Positions 19,711 to 28,171 are shown, counted from the stretch's first letter. The stretch is 64,000 nucleotides of DNA from Limosilactobacillus reuteri subsp. reuteri (GCF_000016825.1 NC_009513.1:1306001-1370000), one strand, 5' to 3'. The notes: generated by a model not told the origin, from the letters alone. Numbers and translations are program-made.

Positions 19711-20298
19711 TCATTCTCCTAATTGATCTAATAAATTTTTAACAGCTCGTGCACGATGTAAATAAGAAATGCGGGTCGGCTGGTCCATTTCGGCAAGCGT
19801 TTGTGATTCGCCAGCTGGAATAAAAATCCGATCAAACCCCGTCGCATTGACTCCGCGTTCGGCATGAGCAATTGTCCCCTTTAATTGACCATGACCAATT
19901 TTAACCACTTGATTATTTATCGCCAGGGCAATTGTTGTTTTCATTATAAATTGTCGTGACTTACCATCGACTAAATGGATCAAGTAATCATTTAAATCAC
20001 CATCGGGAACTTCTTGGGCCAATTCCCGCGCTGTCTGCACCCCGTACCTTCCAGGAAAAGCCGGGAGTTCTAAGCCAGAATCATCGGCAATTATTTTTGC
20101 TGCCGGTAGTTGTTGACTGATAAAGAGGGCCTTCTCCTTTGCATTTTCTTCATAGCTCACTGTTGATTCAGGAGGAAAAGCTTGTTGCGGCAACTTTTTT
20201 CGATACCCCTCACCATGTTGGCGGTAAAAATTTAGAATGGTTTCGATTTCTTTAATTTTATGAATATTATGGGTTGCAATAATAAAATTATTTTTCAT
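19711..20298 (-). CDS. xtp: Non-canonical purine NTP pyrophosphatase (RdgB/HAM1) in the folate operon
   Basis: House-cleaning ITP/XTP pyrophosphatase of 195 aa. Family motifs: ATHNIHKIKEIE at the N-terminus (T/S-x-N-x-x-K), ADDSGLELPAFPGRYG, and FDRIFIPAG near the C-terminus. In folate clusters of lactobacilli this gene has been proposed to remove phosphates from dihydroneopterin triphosphate, a step otherwise done by FolQ; that is inference from position. It overlaps folC by 11 bp. Confidence 0.92.
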   Translation of the reverse strand: MKNNFIIATHNIHKIKEIETILNFYRQHGEGYRKKLPQQAFPPESTVSYEENAKEKALFISQQLPAAKIIADDSGLELPAFPGRYGVQTARELAQEVPDGDLNDYLIHLVDGKSRQFIMKTTIALAINNQVVKIGHGQLKGTIAHAERGVNATGFDRIFIPAGESQTLAEMDQPTRISYLHRARAVKNLLDQLGE

Positions 20299-21547
20299 CT
20301 AAATTGGCCTCGATATCTTTAATCGTATAAAAAGAACCCGTTACAATAATTAAATCATTCGGCTCCGCAATCTTTTTTGCCACCACTAACCCTTGTCGGG
20401 GATTGTTGGCAATAATCGCTTGAGGCAGAACTGATTTTAACGCACTTGCATCAAGGGCGCGAGTTGGATGGTCAGGAGTAGTAATTATTATCTCATCTGC
20501 CATTTGCTGATAAATTTTAACCATTTGACTAATATTTTTATCAGCGAGAAAGCCAAGAACCATAATTACTTTATTATGAGGAAGCTTAGAAATAGTTTTG
20601 GTAAGTTGCTTGGCTGCATCTGGGTTATGGGCCCCGTCCAAAATAATAGGGGGATGATCAGCGATTTTCTGCATTCGACCAGCAATCTTCACTGTCGCAA
20701 GCGTCGATAATAAAGGCTGCCAAGAAGTAACAAGTCTTCGTTGATAAAGAAAATTAAATACACTGACAACGGTGCCCAAATTTTCACTTTGAAATGTCCC
20801 TAATAAATTAAAAGGAACTTTATAAATTTTATGATTAACTTTCAGGATCGCCTTTCCATCAACAATTGACTGGGCATCTGCTTGCGTTAATCCTACTTTT
20901 TGCTGTTGAGCCTTTTCTCTAATAATTGTGAGAGCGTCTTTTTCTTGGTGCGGCGCTAAAAACACTTGTTTAGTACCGGTCTTGATAATTCCTGCTTTAG
21001 CCTGGGCAATTTTGGCAATCGTTGGACCCAAAATCCGTGTATGGTCAAGGGCAATATGCGTTATCACACTAATAAAAGGCGCGCTGATAATATTGGTTGC
21101 ATCATCTTGACCGCCTAAACCGCATTCAATGACTGCCCAATCCACTTTTTGGTCTGCAAAATATTGCAGCATTATCAGGGTCCACCACTCAAAAATGGTA
21201 ATATCATCAGGTAAAAGATCAGCGGGTAAATGTTCGGTGATCTTTTGGTAAGTCATCGCAAAATCTTTTTTACTAATCAAATGGTCATTAACCTTAATTT
21301 GCTCCCGATCATCTACCAAAGCAGGACTGCTAAAATAGCCGACCCGGTAGCCAGCATTTTGTAACCCCTGTTCTAACATTGTCCCAGTCGAGCCTTTTCC
21401 GTTTGTCCCTGCAATATGGATAATTTTAAATCGCTGGTCAGGGTTTCCTAAACGAGTAAGAATTCGTCGCAAAAATTTTACCCGATCCCGTTGTCCTCCC
21501 AGCATTTGGCGATTAAAGCCCGCGTTAATTTGTTCATAGGTCCGCAC
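20288..21547 (-). CDS. folC: Folylpolyglutamate / dihydrofolate synthase
   Basis: Mur-ligase-like ATP-dependent enzyme adding glutamate to dihydropteroate or folates, 419 aa. P-loop GTNGKGST, omega-loop FSSPALVDDREQIKVN, then ECGLGGQDDATN and HIALDHTRILG, and the C-terminal LDGAHNPDA. It overlaps folE by 14 bp and xtp by 11 bp, indicating translational coupling across the operon. Confidence 0.95.
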   Translation of the reverse strand: MRTYEQINAGFNRQMLGGQRDRVKFLRRILTRLGNPDQRFKIIHIAGTNGKGSTGTMLEQGLQNAGYRVGYFSSPALVDDREQIKVNDHLISKKDFAMTYQKITEHLPADLLPDDITIFEWWTLIMLQYFADQKVDWAVIECGLGGQDDATNIISAPFISVITHIALDHTRILGPTIAKIAQAKAGIIKTGTKQVFLAPHQEKDALTIIREKAQQQKVGLTQADAQSIVDGKAILKVNHKIYKVPFNLLGTFQSENLGTVVSVFNFLYQRRLVTSWQPLLSTLATVKIAGRMQKIADHPPIILDGAHNPDAAKQLTKTISKLPHNKVIMVLGFLADKNISQMVKIYQQMADEIIITTPDHPTRALDASALKSVLPQAIIANNPRQGLVVAKKIAEPNDLIIVTGSFYTIKDIEANLDEK

Positions 21548-22112
21548 GATAATTCCTCGTTTGATTTAGAAATTCTTGTTTCAAATCACGGTCAGTCTTA
21601 AATTGACCTGTAAACTTATCAGTATAAGTAAATTGACCAGCCTTATTCACACCCCGCATTTCCATACAAAGGTGGCGGGCCGCAATGGTTACTGCAATTC
21701 CGGCTGGATCAAGAATTCGTTGCAACTCGGCTACTAAATCAGTTGTAACGCGTTCTTGCATCCCCGGTTTTTTCGTTACAAAATCTAACAACCGGGGAAT
21801 TTTACTAAGGCCAATAACTTTTTTATCTTTGGGAACATAAGCCACATTCGCGTATCCGAAAAAAGGCAGCAAATGGTGTTCACACATTGAATAAAAAGGA
21901 ATGTGTTGCACTAATACCATCTCCGGCACATCATCAACATGGAAAACCTTATAGTTGGCCATTTCTTCTGGTTGATGATTAAGAGAAGAAAAAACTTCTT
22001 GGTACATTTTGGCAACGCGTTGGGGTGTCTCTGCCAATCCTTCTCGTTCCGGATCTTCACCGATTGCAATTAGTAAATCTTTAACAGCCTTTGCTATTTT
22101 TTGTTGGTCCAT
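21534..22112 (-). CDS. folE: GTP cyclohydrolase I
   Basis: Converts GTP to dihydroneopterin triphosphate, the first folate step. 192 aa. The zinc-ligand segments are YSMCEHHLLPFFG and AARHLCMEMRG, and the active-site loop is RLLDFVTKKPGMQER. It overlaps folK by 19 bp upstream and folC by 14 bp downstream. Confidence 0.97.
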   Translation of the reverse strand: MDQQKIAKAVKDLLIAIGEDPEREGLAETPQRVAKMYQEVFSSLNHQPEEMANYKVFHVDDVPEMVLVQHIPFYSMCEHHLLPFFGYANVAYVPKDKKVIGLSKIPRLLDFVTKKPGMQERVTTDLVAELQRILDPAGIAVTIAARHLCMEMRGVNKAGQFTYTDKFTGQFKTDRDLKQEFLNQTRNYRADL

Positions 22113-22606
22113 GAAAACACCTCTCGTCCATATATCTTTTTAAGCCAATTATGGTCTGGAGTCTTATTTAACAAATGATCCAATTGTTGATAATAAGGAT
22201 CATTTTGATTAGTAATTTCGCGCATTGGTAATAAAACAAACTGCCGGTTAGCCATTTCTGGATGAGGGATCGTTAGCGTTGGTGTTTTGATATGTTGATG
22301 ACCAAAATCAATAATATCAAGGTCAATTGTCCGTGGTCCCCAATGAATAAGCCGGCGTCGATGTAACTCTTGTTCGATATTGTGAAGGTGGTCGAGGAGT
22401 TGCTGAGCTGTTAACTTAGTCGCAACCTTAACTGCAATATTGTAAAAAGAATCTTGTTTGACATCCCCCACCGGTTCTGTTTCATAAACTGAGGAAATCG
22501 CCATAATATCAATTTTAGGTGGCACATTCAACAGCTGAATCGCTTTTTGAAGGTTCGCTAACCGGTCGCCCATATTACTGCCAATACTTAGGTAGGCTTC
22601 AGTCAT
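22094..22606 (-). CDS. folK: 6-hydroxymethyl-7,8-dihydropterin pyrophosphokinase
   Basis: Transfers pyrophosphate from ATP to HMDP. 170 aa. The N-terminal LSIGSNMGDR, VYETEPVGD and the signature WGPRTIDLDIIDFG with the metal-binding D-x-D are intact, followed by IPHPEMANRQFVLLPM. It starts 2 bp after the folB stop. Confidence 0.96.
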   Translation of the reverse strand: MTEAYLSIGSNMGDRLANLQKAIQLLNVPPKIDIMAISSVYETEPVGDVKQDSFYNIAVKVATKLTAQQLLDHLHNIEQELHRRRLIHWGPRTIDLDIIDFGHQHIKTPTLTIPHPEMANRQFVLLPMREITNQNDPYYQQLDHLLNKTPDHNWLKKIYGREVFSWTNKK

Positions 22607-22608
22607 AA

Positions 22609-22944
22609 TTACTTGCCCCCTGCTACTTCAATTTCGACATTATCGAAAATTCCGGCGATCGGCACACTATACTTTCGGATGCGAAGACGAATTCCATCAA
22701 GCATCGGGTAGGTCTTGAAAAGCTCATGTAATAAGTTATTAGCAAGACTTTCAATCAAATTGTAGTTATGATGAGCAACAAATTCCGCGATCGTTTCATA
22801 AACATCAGCATAACTGACAGTTTCCTCTAATTCATCGGTTTTAACCATCGTTTCAATTGGGTAGTCCATTTCACAGTCAATTTCAATTTTTTGACCAAGC
22901 TTTTTCTCTTCCGCAAACACACCATTGTAAGTATTAAATGCCAT
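22609..22944 (-). CDS. folB: Dihydroneopterin aldolase (start codon uncertain)
   Basis: Cleaves dihydroneopterin to HMDP plus glycolaldehyde. 111 aa from the first ATG, with GVFAEEKKLGQ, the YADVYETI helix and NLIESLANNLL. The reading frame continues upstream with conserved-looking residues G-K-I-R-I-N-N directly before this Met, which FolB proteins normally contain. A good SD (AAGGGG) lies 9 bases before an ATC codon at 22968, whereas the ATG at 22944 has no suitable SD. The true start may therefore be AUC at 22968. First gene of folB-K-E-C-xtp-P. Confidence 0.9.
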   Translation of the reverse strand: MAFNTYNGVFAEEKKLGQKIEIDCEMDYPIETMVKTDELEETVSYADVYETIAEFVAHHNYNLIESLANNLLHELFKTYPMLDGIRLRIRKYSVPIAGIFDNVEIEVAGGK

Positions 22945-23031
22945 GTTGTTAATTCTAATCTTTCCGATAAGCTATTGCCCCTTCATTTTTTATTTTCTAT
23001 CATAACGCATAAGTTAGTTGGTGAAAATATC

Positions 23032-23427
23032 TTAATAGATTAAGGGCGCAATCTTTTCCTGGTACCATTGTTCCCCAGCTTTTGAGAAAGGATTAGTAAA
23101 CGGCGCAGGTTTAATCAAGCGGTCATCGACGTTAAACAATTTTAACTGTCCCTTAACTTTTAATGGTTCAATCCAATAAGAACCACCTTCCTCAAAGGGT
23201 GCAATCATCCATGCATAATATTTTTGTTCACCGTCATATCGTTCCTCAATTCCAGTGATCTTAGCAACACATAACGCGTGACCAACTACCGACCCACGTG
23301 TCTTCTTCGCACTATTGCAAATTAAGAGGTCACCACGATACTTAGTTGTCCATGTCCGATATTCCTCTGTTTTTGTGCCACTTAAGATTTCCATTCCATA
23401 TTCGGGATGAATTGATAAAGCTTTCAT
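23032..23427 (-). CDS. ASCH-domain protein, 131 aa
   Basis: Starts at the ATG at 23427 (MKALSIHPEYG), preceded by AAGGAAGAG; the longer open frame to 23589 only translates a tRNA. The pattern HPEYGMEILSGTKTEEYRTW with RGDLLICNSAKKTRGSVVGHALCV is typical of ASCH/PUA-like domains, suspected RNA- or modified-nucleotide-binding modules; some are ribonucleases or N4-acetylcytidine amidohydrolases. It lies just downstream of tRNA-Leu (CAG). Specific function unknown. Confidence 0.8.
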   Translation of the reverse strand: MKALSIHPEYGMEILSGTKTEEYRTWTTKYRGDLLICNSAKKTRGSVVGHALCVAKITGIEERYDGEQKYYAWMIAPFEEGGSYWIEPLKVKGQLKLFNVDDRLIKPAPFTNPFSKAGEQWYQEKIAPLIY

Positions 23428-23503
23428 CTTGCTCTTCCTTTGCAGTTTTATTTCAATATAAAGAAAAAAGCCCGGCAAATTAATGTTTACCGAGCTGTTA
23501 TGA

Positions 23504-23587
23504 TGCTTCAGGCAGGATTCGAACCTGTACATGGATAACCATACAACGACCTGAACGTTGCGCGTCTGCCAATTCCGCCACTGAAGC
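23504..23587 (-). tRNA. tRNA-Leu (CAG)
   Basis: Long-variable-arm tRNA with acceptor GCTTCAG/CTGAAGC, D-arm TGGCGGAATTGGCAG and anticodon loop TTCAGGT (CAG). No CCA is encoded. It is transcribed towards the ASCH gene. Confidence 0.95.
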
Positions 23588-23669
23588 ACTAACTATTTTG
23601 TAACATTATTAAGTATACCGAACTCATCAAAAATTACAAGTATTTTTATTGGCAATCCTCAATTTACTC

Positions 23670-23948
23670 TTATTTAACAAATTGAATCATTGTTCCATAT
23701 GCGGTTAAGACCAAGAATTTTGGTGCAACCTGCATATTAGCAACATCCGTAGTAAAACGAACCCCAACAACACCATCTGCACCTTTTTCACTGGCCCGCC
23801 GCTTTAATTTTTCTTGAACATCACTAAATAATTGATCCATGGACTCAAATGAATCAATTGCTTCGGTAGGCATCGCCAAATGACTGGTGGCATTAACAAT
23901 CCCTAAAATTCGGTGAGCTTGTGGAAATCCCTCGGTTGATAAAAACAT
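23670..23948 (-). CDS. YbjQ/UPF0145 family protein, 92 aa
   Basis: Pattern HRILGIVNATSH ... LKRRASEKGADGVVGVRF ... LTAYGTMIQF matches the YbjQ (heavy-metal-binding-like) pentameric family of unknown function. AGGAGG lies 8-9 bases before the ATG. About 40 bp upstream is the terminator hairpin of a structured leader or small RNA, so expression may depend on readthrough; I see no convincing promoter in between. Confidence 0.8.
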   Translation of the reverse strand: MFLSTEGFPQAHRILGIVNATSHLAMPTEAIDSFESMDQLFSDVQEKLKRRASEKGADGVVGVRFTTDVANMQVAPKFLVLTAYGTMIQFVK

Positions 23949-23986
23949 CTTGCTATCCTCCTAAAATCACTACCACTTTAAAATAA

Positions 23987-24017
23987 CAAAGAGGCCGGAA
24001 CATTTCCAGCCTCTTTA
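23987..24017 (-). terminator. Terminator-like hairpin between structured RNA and ybjQ-like gene
   Basis: Stem AAAGAGGC(C/T)GGAA ... TTCC(G/A)GCCTCTTT with a 3-5 base loop. On the minus strand it is followed by GTTATTTT. It ends the candidate RNA at 24018-24247. Confidence 0.75.
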
Positions 24018-24247
24018 GTTTATTGCGGAAAGAATCTGCTACTTTGCTAGAGAACTAATTATTAATTCATTTTGATTCTAACTTCCGCAAAGTCGCATTT
24101 ATATCATCAACCTAGTGCACCCTGGTGACCTTATTACATAAATATTCAGTCTAAGATTTCATGTCACACTTATGTTGCTTCTAGCCTACTATTAATTTCT
24201 TCGGTGCTAGATTGATATAAGGGATCTTACCACTCTAATCTTTCCAC
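24018..24247 (-). ncRNA. Candidate structured RNA or riboswitch leader upstream of ybjQ-like gene
   Basis: There is no ORF here. A promoter (TTGAAA at plus 24277-24282 complement, 17-bp spacer, TACATT) points into it on the minus strand. It has a long imperfect hairpin (24203-24219 with 24100-24121, nested 24162-24169 with 24124-24130) and end-closing pairing 24239-24245 with 24027-24033. A competing pairing, 24074-24090 with 24023-24036, uses the same 3' bases. A terminator follows. Alternatives are a 6S-type RNA (closed ends, central bulge) or a terminator-controlled leader. I match no known riboswitch consensus. Confidence 0.5.
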
Positions 24248-24291
24248 ACTTATAATGTACCACTATCTGTAAGCGATTTCAACGATTAACT

Positions 24292-24969
24292 TTAGACAAT
24301 TTGAGCTAAGAGAACATACATCGCAATCGCATTATTAATCATATGAATCGCAATTGAATTTCGAATGTCGTCCGTTCGCAAATAAACATATGCCAAGACC
24401 ATCCCCATATAAGCATACATCAAAAAGCTAATGGGGTTAGTACTCATATGTCCAGTAGAAAAGATTACCCCCGAGAGGATAACTTTCGGCCAAATGTTGC
24501 CACGCTTAAAGAACATATTTGTCAATGTACCACGAAAAATAAATTCTTCAGCAATTGGACTTAAAACAACTGCCGAGAAACAAAATACGATCGTGATCAC
24601 TTGATTATGGCCAAGCATACTTCCCAATGCCGCGTTATTAGCTGTCTCAGTTTGATGATAGATAAGTTGGTTGAGGTAGCTAAGGACATCCATTCCCAAA
24701 ATAATTGCTAGGTACCCACCGATAATCCAACCAACCTTTATTCCCGCTGGCTGCCCTAATTGGTTATAAGCTTCATATGTCCGGTGTGCCCACCAAATAA
24801 TCGCTAACATTAAACCGATGAATAAGGCCATAAATCCGTCCACAATAAGCTGATTGGTTTTTGAATAACGTAAAGCAAAATTAACTGCCATCGGGGGAAC
24901 TTCAATTGCAATTAGCATCAGTGCAATTAAAATCACCTTAGATGTCCACTGTTTAATTACTTTTATCAT
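24292..24969 (-). CDS. CPBP-family intramembrane metalloprotease (Abi/CAAX type)
   Basis: Multi-spanning membrane protein of about 225 aa. It carries the CPBP motifs PIAEEFIFRGTL (EExxxR), a second motif FSTGHMS (FxxxH) and SIAIHMINNAIA (HxxxN/D). Bacterial members are linked to bacteriocin self-immunity or protein processing; the target is unknown. I use the ATG at 24969 (MIKVIKQW), which overlaps the upstream membrane gene by 17 bp. Confidence 0.85.
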   Translation of the reverse strand: MIKVIKQWTSKVILIALMLIAIEVPPMAVNFALRYSKTNQLIVDGFMALFIGLMLAIIWWAHRTYEAYNQLGQPAGIKVGWIIGGYLAIILGMDVLSYLNQLIYHQTETANNAALGSMLGHNQVITIVFCFSAVVLSPIAEEFIFRGTLTNMFFKRGNIWPKVILSGVIFSTGHMSTNPISFLMYAYMGMVLAYVYLRTDDIRNSIAIHMINNAIAMYVLLAQIV

Positions 24970-25183
24970 TATTTTTCTCTTCCTTTGCCCGTTTCTCACG
25001 CATTCGTTGGATACTCCACCGGGTAGAAATTTTTGTCACAATGATATTTGCAACTACGAAACCAATTACCCAGAGAAGGTACATCACCCAACCAGAAATA
25101 TAATTTTCAGCAGTCAACCATACTAAAAGCGCAAAGATGATAAACGGCGGAATGACCACCTTAAGAATAAATTCTGCTTTCAC
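24953..25183 (-). CDS. Small membrane protein of unknown function, about 76 aa
   Basis: Two hydrophobic helices (VVIPPFIIFALLVWL and VMYLLWVIGFVVANIIV) and a highly charged tail (RMREKRAKEEKNNDKSN). I place the start at the GTG at 25183, because GGAGG lies 8 bases upstream; that SD is itself inside the codons of the alternative ATG at 25198. It is coupled to the CPBP protease gene by overlap. Confidence 0.7.
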   Translation of the reverse strand: MKAEFILKVVIPPFIIFALLVWLTAENYISGWVMYLLWVIGFVVANIIVTKISTRWSIQRMREKRAKEEKNNDKSN

Positions 25184-25252
25184 AAAGAAAACCTCCATTA
25201 TTATTTGTCCAACAGTTTACTAAATCAACATGTAAAGTGCAAGGGTACTAAG

Positions 25253-25287
25253 AAGGCTGAGAAAAGTTTTCGCTTTCCTCAGCCTCA
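25253..25287 (-). terminator. Terminator of rbsK
   Basis: Stem GAGGCTGAGGAAAG / CTTTTCTCAGCCTTC with loop CGAAAA, about 28 bp downstream of the rbsK stop. Confidence 0.75.
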
Positions 25288-25314
25288 CCATTTTTAATTT
25301 ATATTTAACTAAAC

Positions 25315-26238
25315 CTAGTTATTCTTTGATGCAGCAACTACTTCGTCATAAGTAGGAATTGATGGTAATGCACCAAGCTTTTGAACAGCTAATGAACTTG
25401 CCCGTTGAGCGTAAACAATTGCCTTTTCGATGTTGCTCATATCAGGCTTTAATTGGGATGAAAGAGCACCAATGAATGTATCACCAGCGGCAGTAGTATC
25501 AACAGCATTAACCTTAAAGGCAGGAATGAAGTTGTAACCATCTTGAGTACAGTAGAAGGCACCTTTTGCTCCAACAGTAATAATTAAATTACGGACACCC
25601 ATTTGAGCAAACTTAGCAGCTGACATAAGCATTGAAGTTTCGTCTGTAATAATAATCCCTGTTAAAGCAGCACTTTCTGTTTCATTTGGAATGATTAAGT
25701 CAGTTAACTTCAATAGGTCAGGGTTAATTTCATGAGCAGGAGCAGGATTCAAGATTGTCTTTACACCATTTTCCTTTGCAATTTGGAATGCCCGTAAAGT
25801 AGCTTCTTGTGGTGTTTCAAATTGAGCAATGACAAAATCGGCAGCAGCAATTTGATCGCGAGCATCTTCAACTTCCTTAACGCTTAATTGTTGGTTTGCT
25901 CCTCCGTATACTAAGATACTGTTTTGGCCGCTTTCATCAAGTAAGATGGCTGCAGATCCAGTACCTGCTTGATCGTCAACATGGATCCCAGTTGTGTCGA
26001 CGTTGTTATTCTTGAGGTCATTGATCATCATCTTACCACCAGCGTCATCACCAACTTGACCAACAAATGCTGTTTCAGCGCCTGAACGTGCAGCAGCAAC
26101 AGCTTGGTTTGCACCTTTTCCCCCGGCAGCATTAGTTTTACTTAAAGCGGCAATTGTTTCCCCAGGTAATGGCATCCGCTTAACCTTCATTGTTGTATCA
26201 ACATTTAAACTACCTACAATTGTTACATGATTTGTCAT
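25315..26238 (-). CDS. rbsK: Ribokinase
   Basis: PfkB-family sugar kinase of 307 aa. It has the N-terminal GSLNVDTTMKVKRMPLPGET, first signature GGKGANQAVAAARSG, and the C-terminal second signature DTTAAGDTFIGAL with catalytic Asp. It phosphorylates D-ribose to ribose-5-phosphate. It lies directly downstream of a LacI-type regulator, but no ribose transporter or rbsD lies in this cluster. Confidence 0.95.
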   Translation of the reverse strand: MTNHVTIVGSLNVDTTMKVKRMPLPGETIAALSKTNAAGGKGANQAVAAARSGAETAFVGQVGDDAGGKMMINDLKNNNVDTTGIHVDDQAGTGSAAILLDESGQNSILVYGGANQQLSVKEVEDARDQIAAADFVIAQFETPQEATLRAFQIAKENGVKTILNPAPAHEINPDLLKLTDLIIPNETESAALTGIIITDETSMLMSAAKFAQMGVRNLIITVGAKGAFYCTQDGYNFIPAFKVNAVDTTAAGDTFIGALSSQLKPDMSNIEKAIVYAQRASSLAVQKLGALPSIPTYDEVVAASKNN

Positions 26239-26294
26239 TTGTTTATTTCCTCCTTAAACAATTGGCATCTAATTGATAATATCATCATACCATA

Positions 26295-27311
26295 TTATTT
26301 TGGACGATAGGAACTTGTACTATCTCGTTTAATTAATTTTACCGGAAAGTTTTGCACACGGGCTTCAGCACTACTATGACTAATCTGTTCAATGAGCATT
26401 TTAGTAGCTCCCGCACCGAGGTTAAAAATAGGCTGTTGCACCGTAGTTAATCGGGGATAAACATAATCATCCCAGTAGATGTTATCATAACCAATCACAG
26501 AAATATCTTCAGGAACCTTAACGTCTAATTCATGTAGCCCCCGCAACAATCCAATTGCCATTTCATCATTTGCCGCGAAAACAGCAGAGGCACCAGTTGC
26601 TAAAACATCTTTTACCGCTTTATATCCGCCATCCTTTGTCAAGGGTGCCCGAATAACATCGTGAATCGGATCTAGGCTTAGATTATTTTCTTTAATAATA
26701 TTTTTAAATCCATTCATTCGGTGATTTAAGTTTTCAGTAGGATTATCAGAAGTAAGAACGGCAATATGTTTGTGACCAAGTTCAATGAGGTGCTTAGCCG
26801 CAATTTGACCACCAAGGTAATCATTGGTTTGTACCCGGTCACCCTCCTGCGTATGATTCTGGTCAAATAAAATATAAGGAATTTCATTAAAGGAGATAAC
26901 CTCTTTAATTGTCTCAGTAGTCATCGTTGCACTAGCAATTACTAATCCACTAATTGATCGTTCAATCATCTGGGAAAGGTAATATTTTTCCAGCTTTGGG
27001 TCACGGTTGGCACTAAAGACAAGCGGAATAAATTCTGCTTCACGAGCAATACTCTGTACCCCTTCAACAAAAGTACCAAAAAACGGGTTGGCAATATTAG
27101 GAACTAGTACCCCAATTGTCTTGGCGCTCTTTAAAATTAAGTTACGAGCATTAAAATCAGGAACGTATTTATACTTATCCCGTAATGCCAAAACTCGTTC
27201 TTGAGTTGCTGTACTGAATCGATCACCTTTATTATTTAAAATTTGCGAAACAGTGGTTACAGAAACACCAGCTTCTTTTGCTAAATCACGAATTGTTATT
27301 TTCTTTTTCAT
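26295..27311 (-). CDS. rbsR: LacI-family transcriptional regulator (RbsR-like)
   Basis: 338 aa. The N-terminal helix-turn-helix TIRDLAKEAGVSVTTVSQILN is followed by a hinge and a periplasmic-binding-like effector domain (IGVLVPNIANPFF, VIGYDNIYWDDY). The neighbouring ribokinase suggests ribose or a related pentose as effector. The palindrome about 34 bp upstream of the start is a candidate autoregulatory operator. Confidence 0.9.
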   Translation of the reverse strand: MKKKITIRDLAKEAGVSVTTVSQILNNKGDRFSTATQERVLALRDKYKYVPDFNARNLILKSAKTIGVLVPNIANPFFGTFVEGVQSIAREAEFIPLVFSANRDPKLEKYYLSQMIERSISGLVIASATMTTETIKEVISFNEIPYILFDQNHTQEGDRVQTNDYLGGQIAAKHLIELGHKHIAVLTSDNPTENLNHRMNGFKNIIKENNLSLDPIHDVIRAPLTKDGGYKAVKDVLATGASAVFAANDEMAIGLLRGLHELDVKVPEDISVIGYDNIYWDDYVYPRLTTVQQPIFNLGAGATKMLIEQISHSSAEARVQNFPVKLIKRDSTSSYRPK

Positions 27312-27344
27312 GGCTGTTCAACCTCTTTAGTAAACAGTTTTATC

Positions 27345-27364
27345 TAGTTAATAATATTTAACTA
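27345..27364. promoter_or_regulatory. Palindromic operator candidate upstream of rbsR
   Basis: Perfect 7-bp arms TAGTTAA...TTAACTA with a 6-base spacer, centred about 44 bp before the rbsR start. Its AT-rich core lacks the usual LacI-family central CG, so it may serve another regulator or be chance. Confidence 0.4.
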
Positions 27365-27392
27365 ATTTAAACTATCTCAACTCATATTGCAA

Positions 27393-28001
27393 TCACATTT
27401 CATTAAAAATATCATTAAAAATCTGTTTCCCGGTTGCCATTTGAGTCCCACGAACGCGGAGGTAATCAATCTTAGCTCGCAAAATATCATATTCCCACAA
27501 TGAAGATAGGTCATGGTCATTATAGTAATGAATTGTTACCTTAATGGGCGTAAGATCAGTAATTATCCCTGTAAAATCATCACTCCCCTTATACTTTTCA
27601 GTGCCAATCACAACTGGAAGGCGGTTTTCATAAGAATCATTGAGAAGGTTTGACAATAGGTTCCCTTGAGTAATTTCTGGATGGTTATCGATAAACTTTT
27701 GCACTTGCCAAATATCAAAATAATTGTAATCATGGGCAACTTTAGTCTTTTCAGAAACCGTCATTAGATAATCACTGTGACGTTCCGTATAAAGGATGCT
27801 CTTAATCCGAATAGCAATTAGTCCGTTGATTTTACCGTCCCAGTCAATACTGATCATTAAGCAAAATACCGGGTCGAGGGCAACCACAAATCCGACATTA
27901 AAATAATCGTCATTTGGCAAGTTATGAACCTCAATCAACGTTCCCTGTTGCTTAGCCATTGTTAATTGAACGCGATTCTCACTTTCACTTTCTTTTCTCA
28001 T
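27393..28001 (-). CDS. Hypothetical protein, 202 aa
   Basis: Acidic soluble protein with no signal or membrane segment. The sequence has repeated beta-strand-like elements (GTLIEVHNLPNDDYFNVGFVVALD, FTGIITDLTPIKVTIHYYN). I do not recognise the family. It has an internal Met15 that could be an alternative start. Its neighbours are rbsR (downstream on the same strand) and a divergent deoxynucleoside kinase. Confidence 0.65.
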   Translation of the reverse strand: MRKESESENRVQLTMAKQQGTLIEVHNLPNDDYFNVGFVVALDPVFCLMISIDWDGKINGLIAIRIKSILYTERHSDYLMTVSEKTKVAHDYNYFDIWQVQKFIDNHPEITQGNLLSNLLNDSYENRLPVVIGTEKYKGSDDFTGIITDLTPIKVTIHYYNDHDLSSLWEYDILRAKIDYLRVRGTQMATGKQIFNDIFNEM

Positions 28002-28133
28002 CTTTACTTCCTTACTATTAATTTTTCACATGATTAGATTTTTAAAATTTAATCACATCTCTATTCTTATTATAATCGCTAACAATGTGGATGTGATAAC
28101 TTTTACCACGATAAGTTAAATCTAGGAACCACC

Positions 28134-28171
28134 AAATATTGTAAAATTAGGTGTGTCATTCCACAATATTT
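28134..28171. promoter_or_regulatory. Inverted repeat in the deoxynucleoside kinase promoter
   Basis: Perfect 9-bp arms AAATATTGT (28134-28142) and ACAATATTT (28163-28171), separated by 20 bp, 46-83 bp before the kinase start. It is either an operator or a hairpin near the transcript start. No regulator can be assigned. Confidence 0.4.

Noticed and set aside
22094..22112. folE/folK overlap as a possible wrong start
   Set aside because: The folE ATG gives a family-typical N-terminus, and small overlaps are the rule across this operon.
23428..23589. N-terminal 54 residues of a longer ASCH ORF
   Set aside because: This part translates tRNA-Leu and its spacer; the SD and homology start at 23427.
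27345..27364. CcpA cre site before rbsR
   Set aside because: The palindrome lacks the central CG and the TGNAA arms required for cre.
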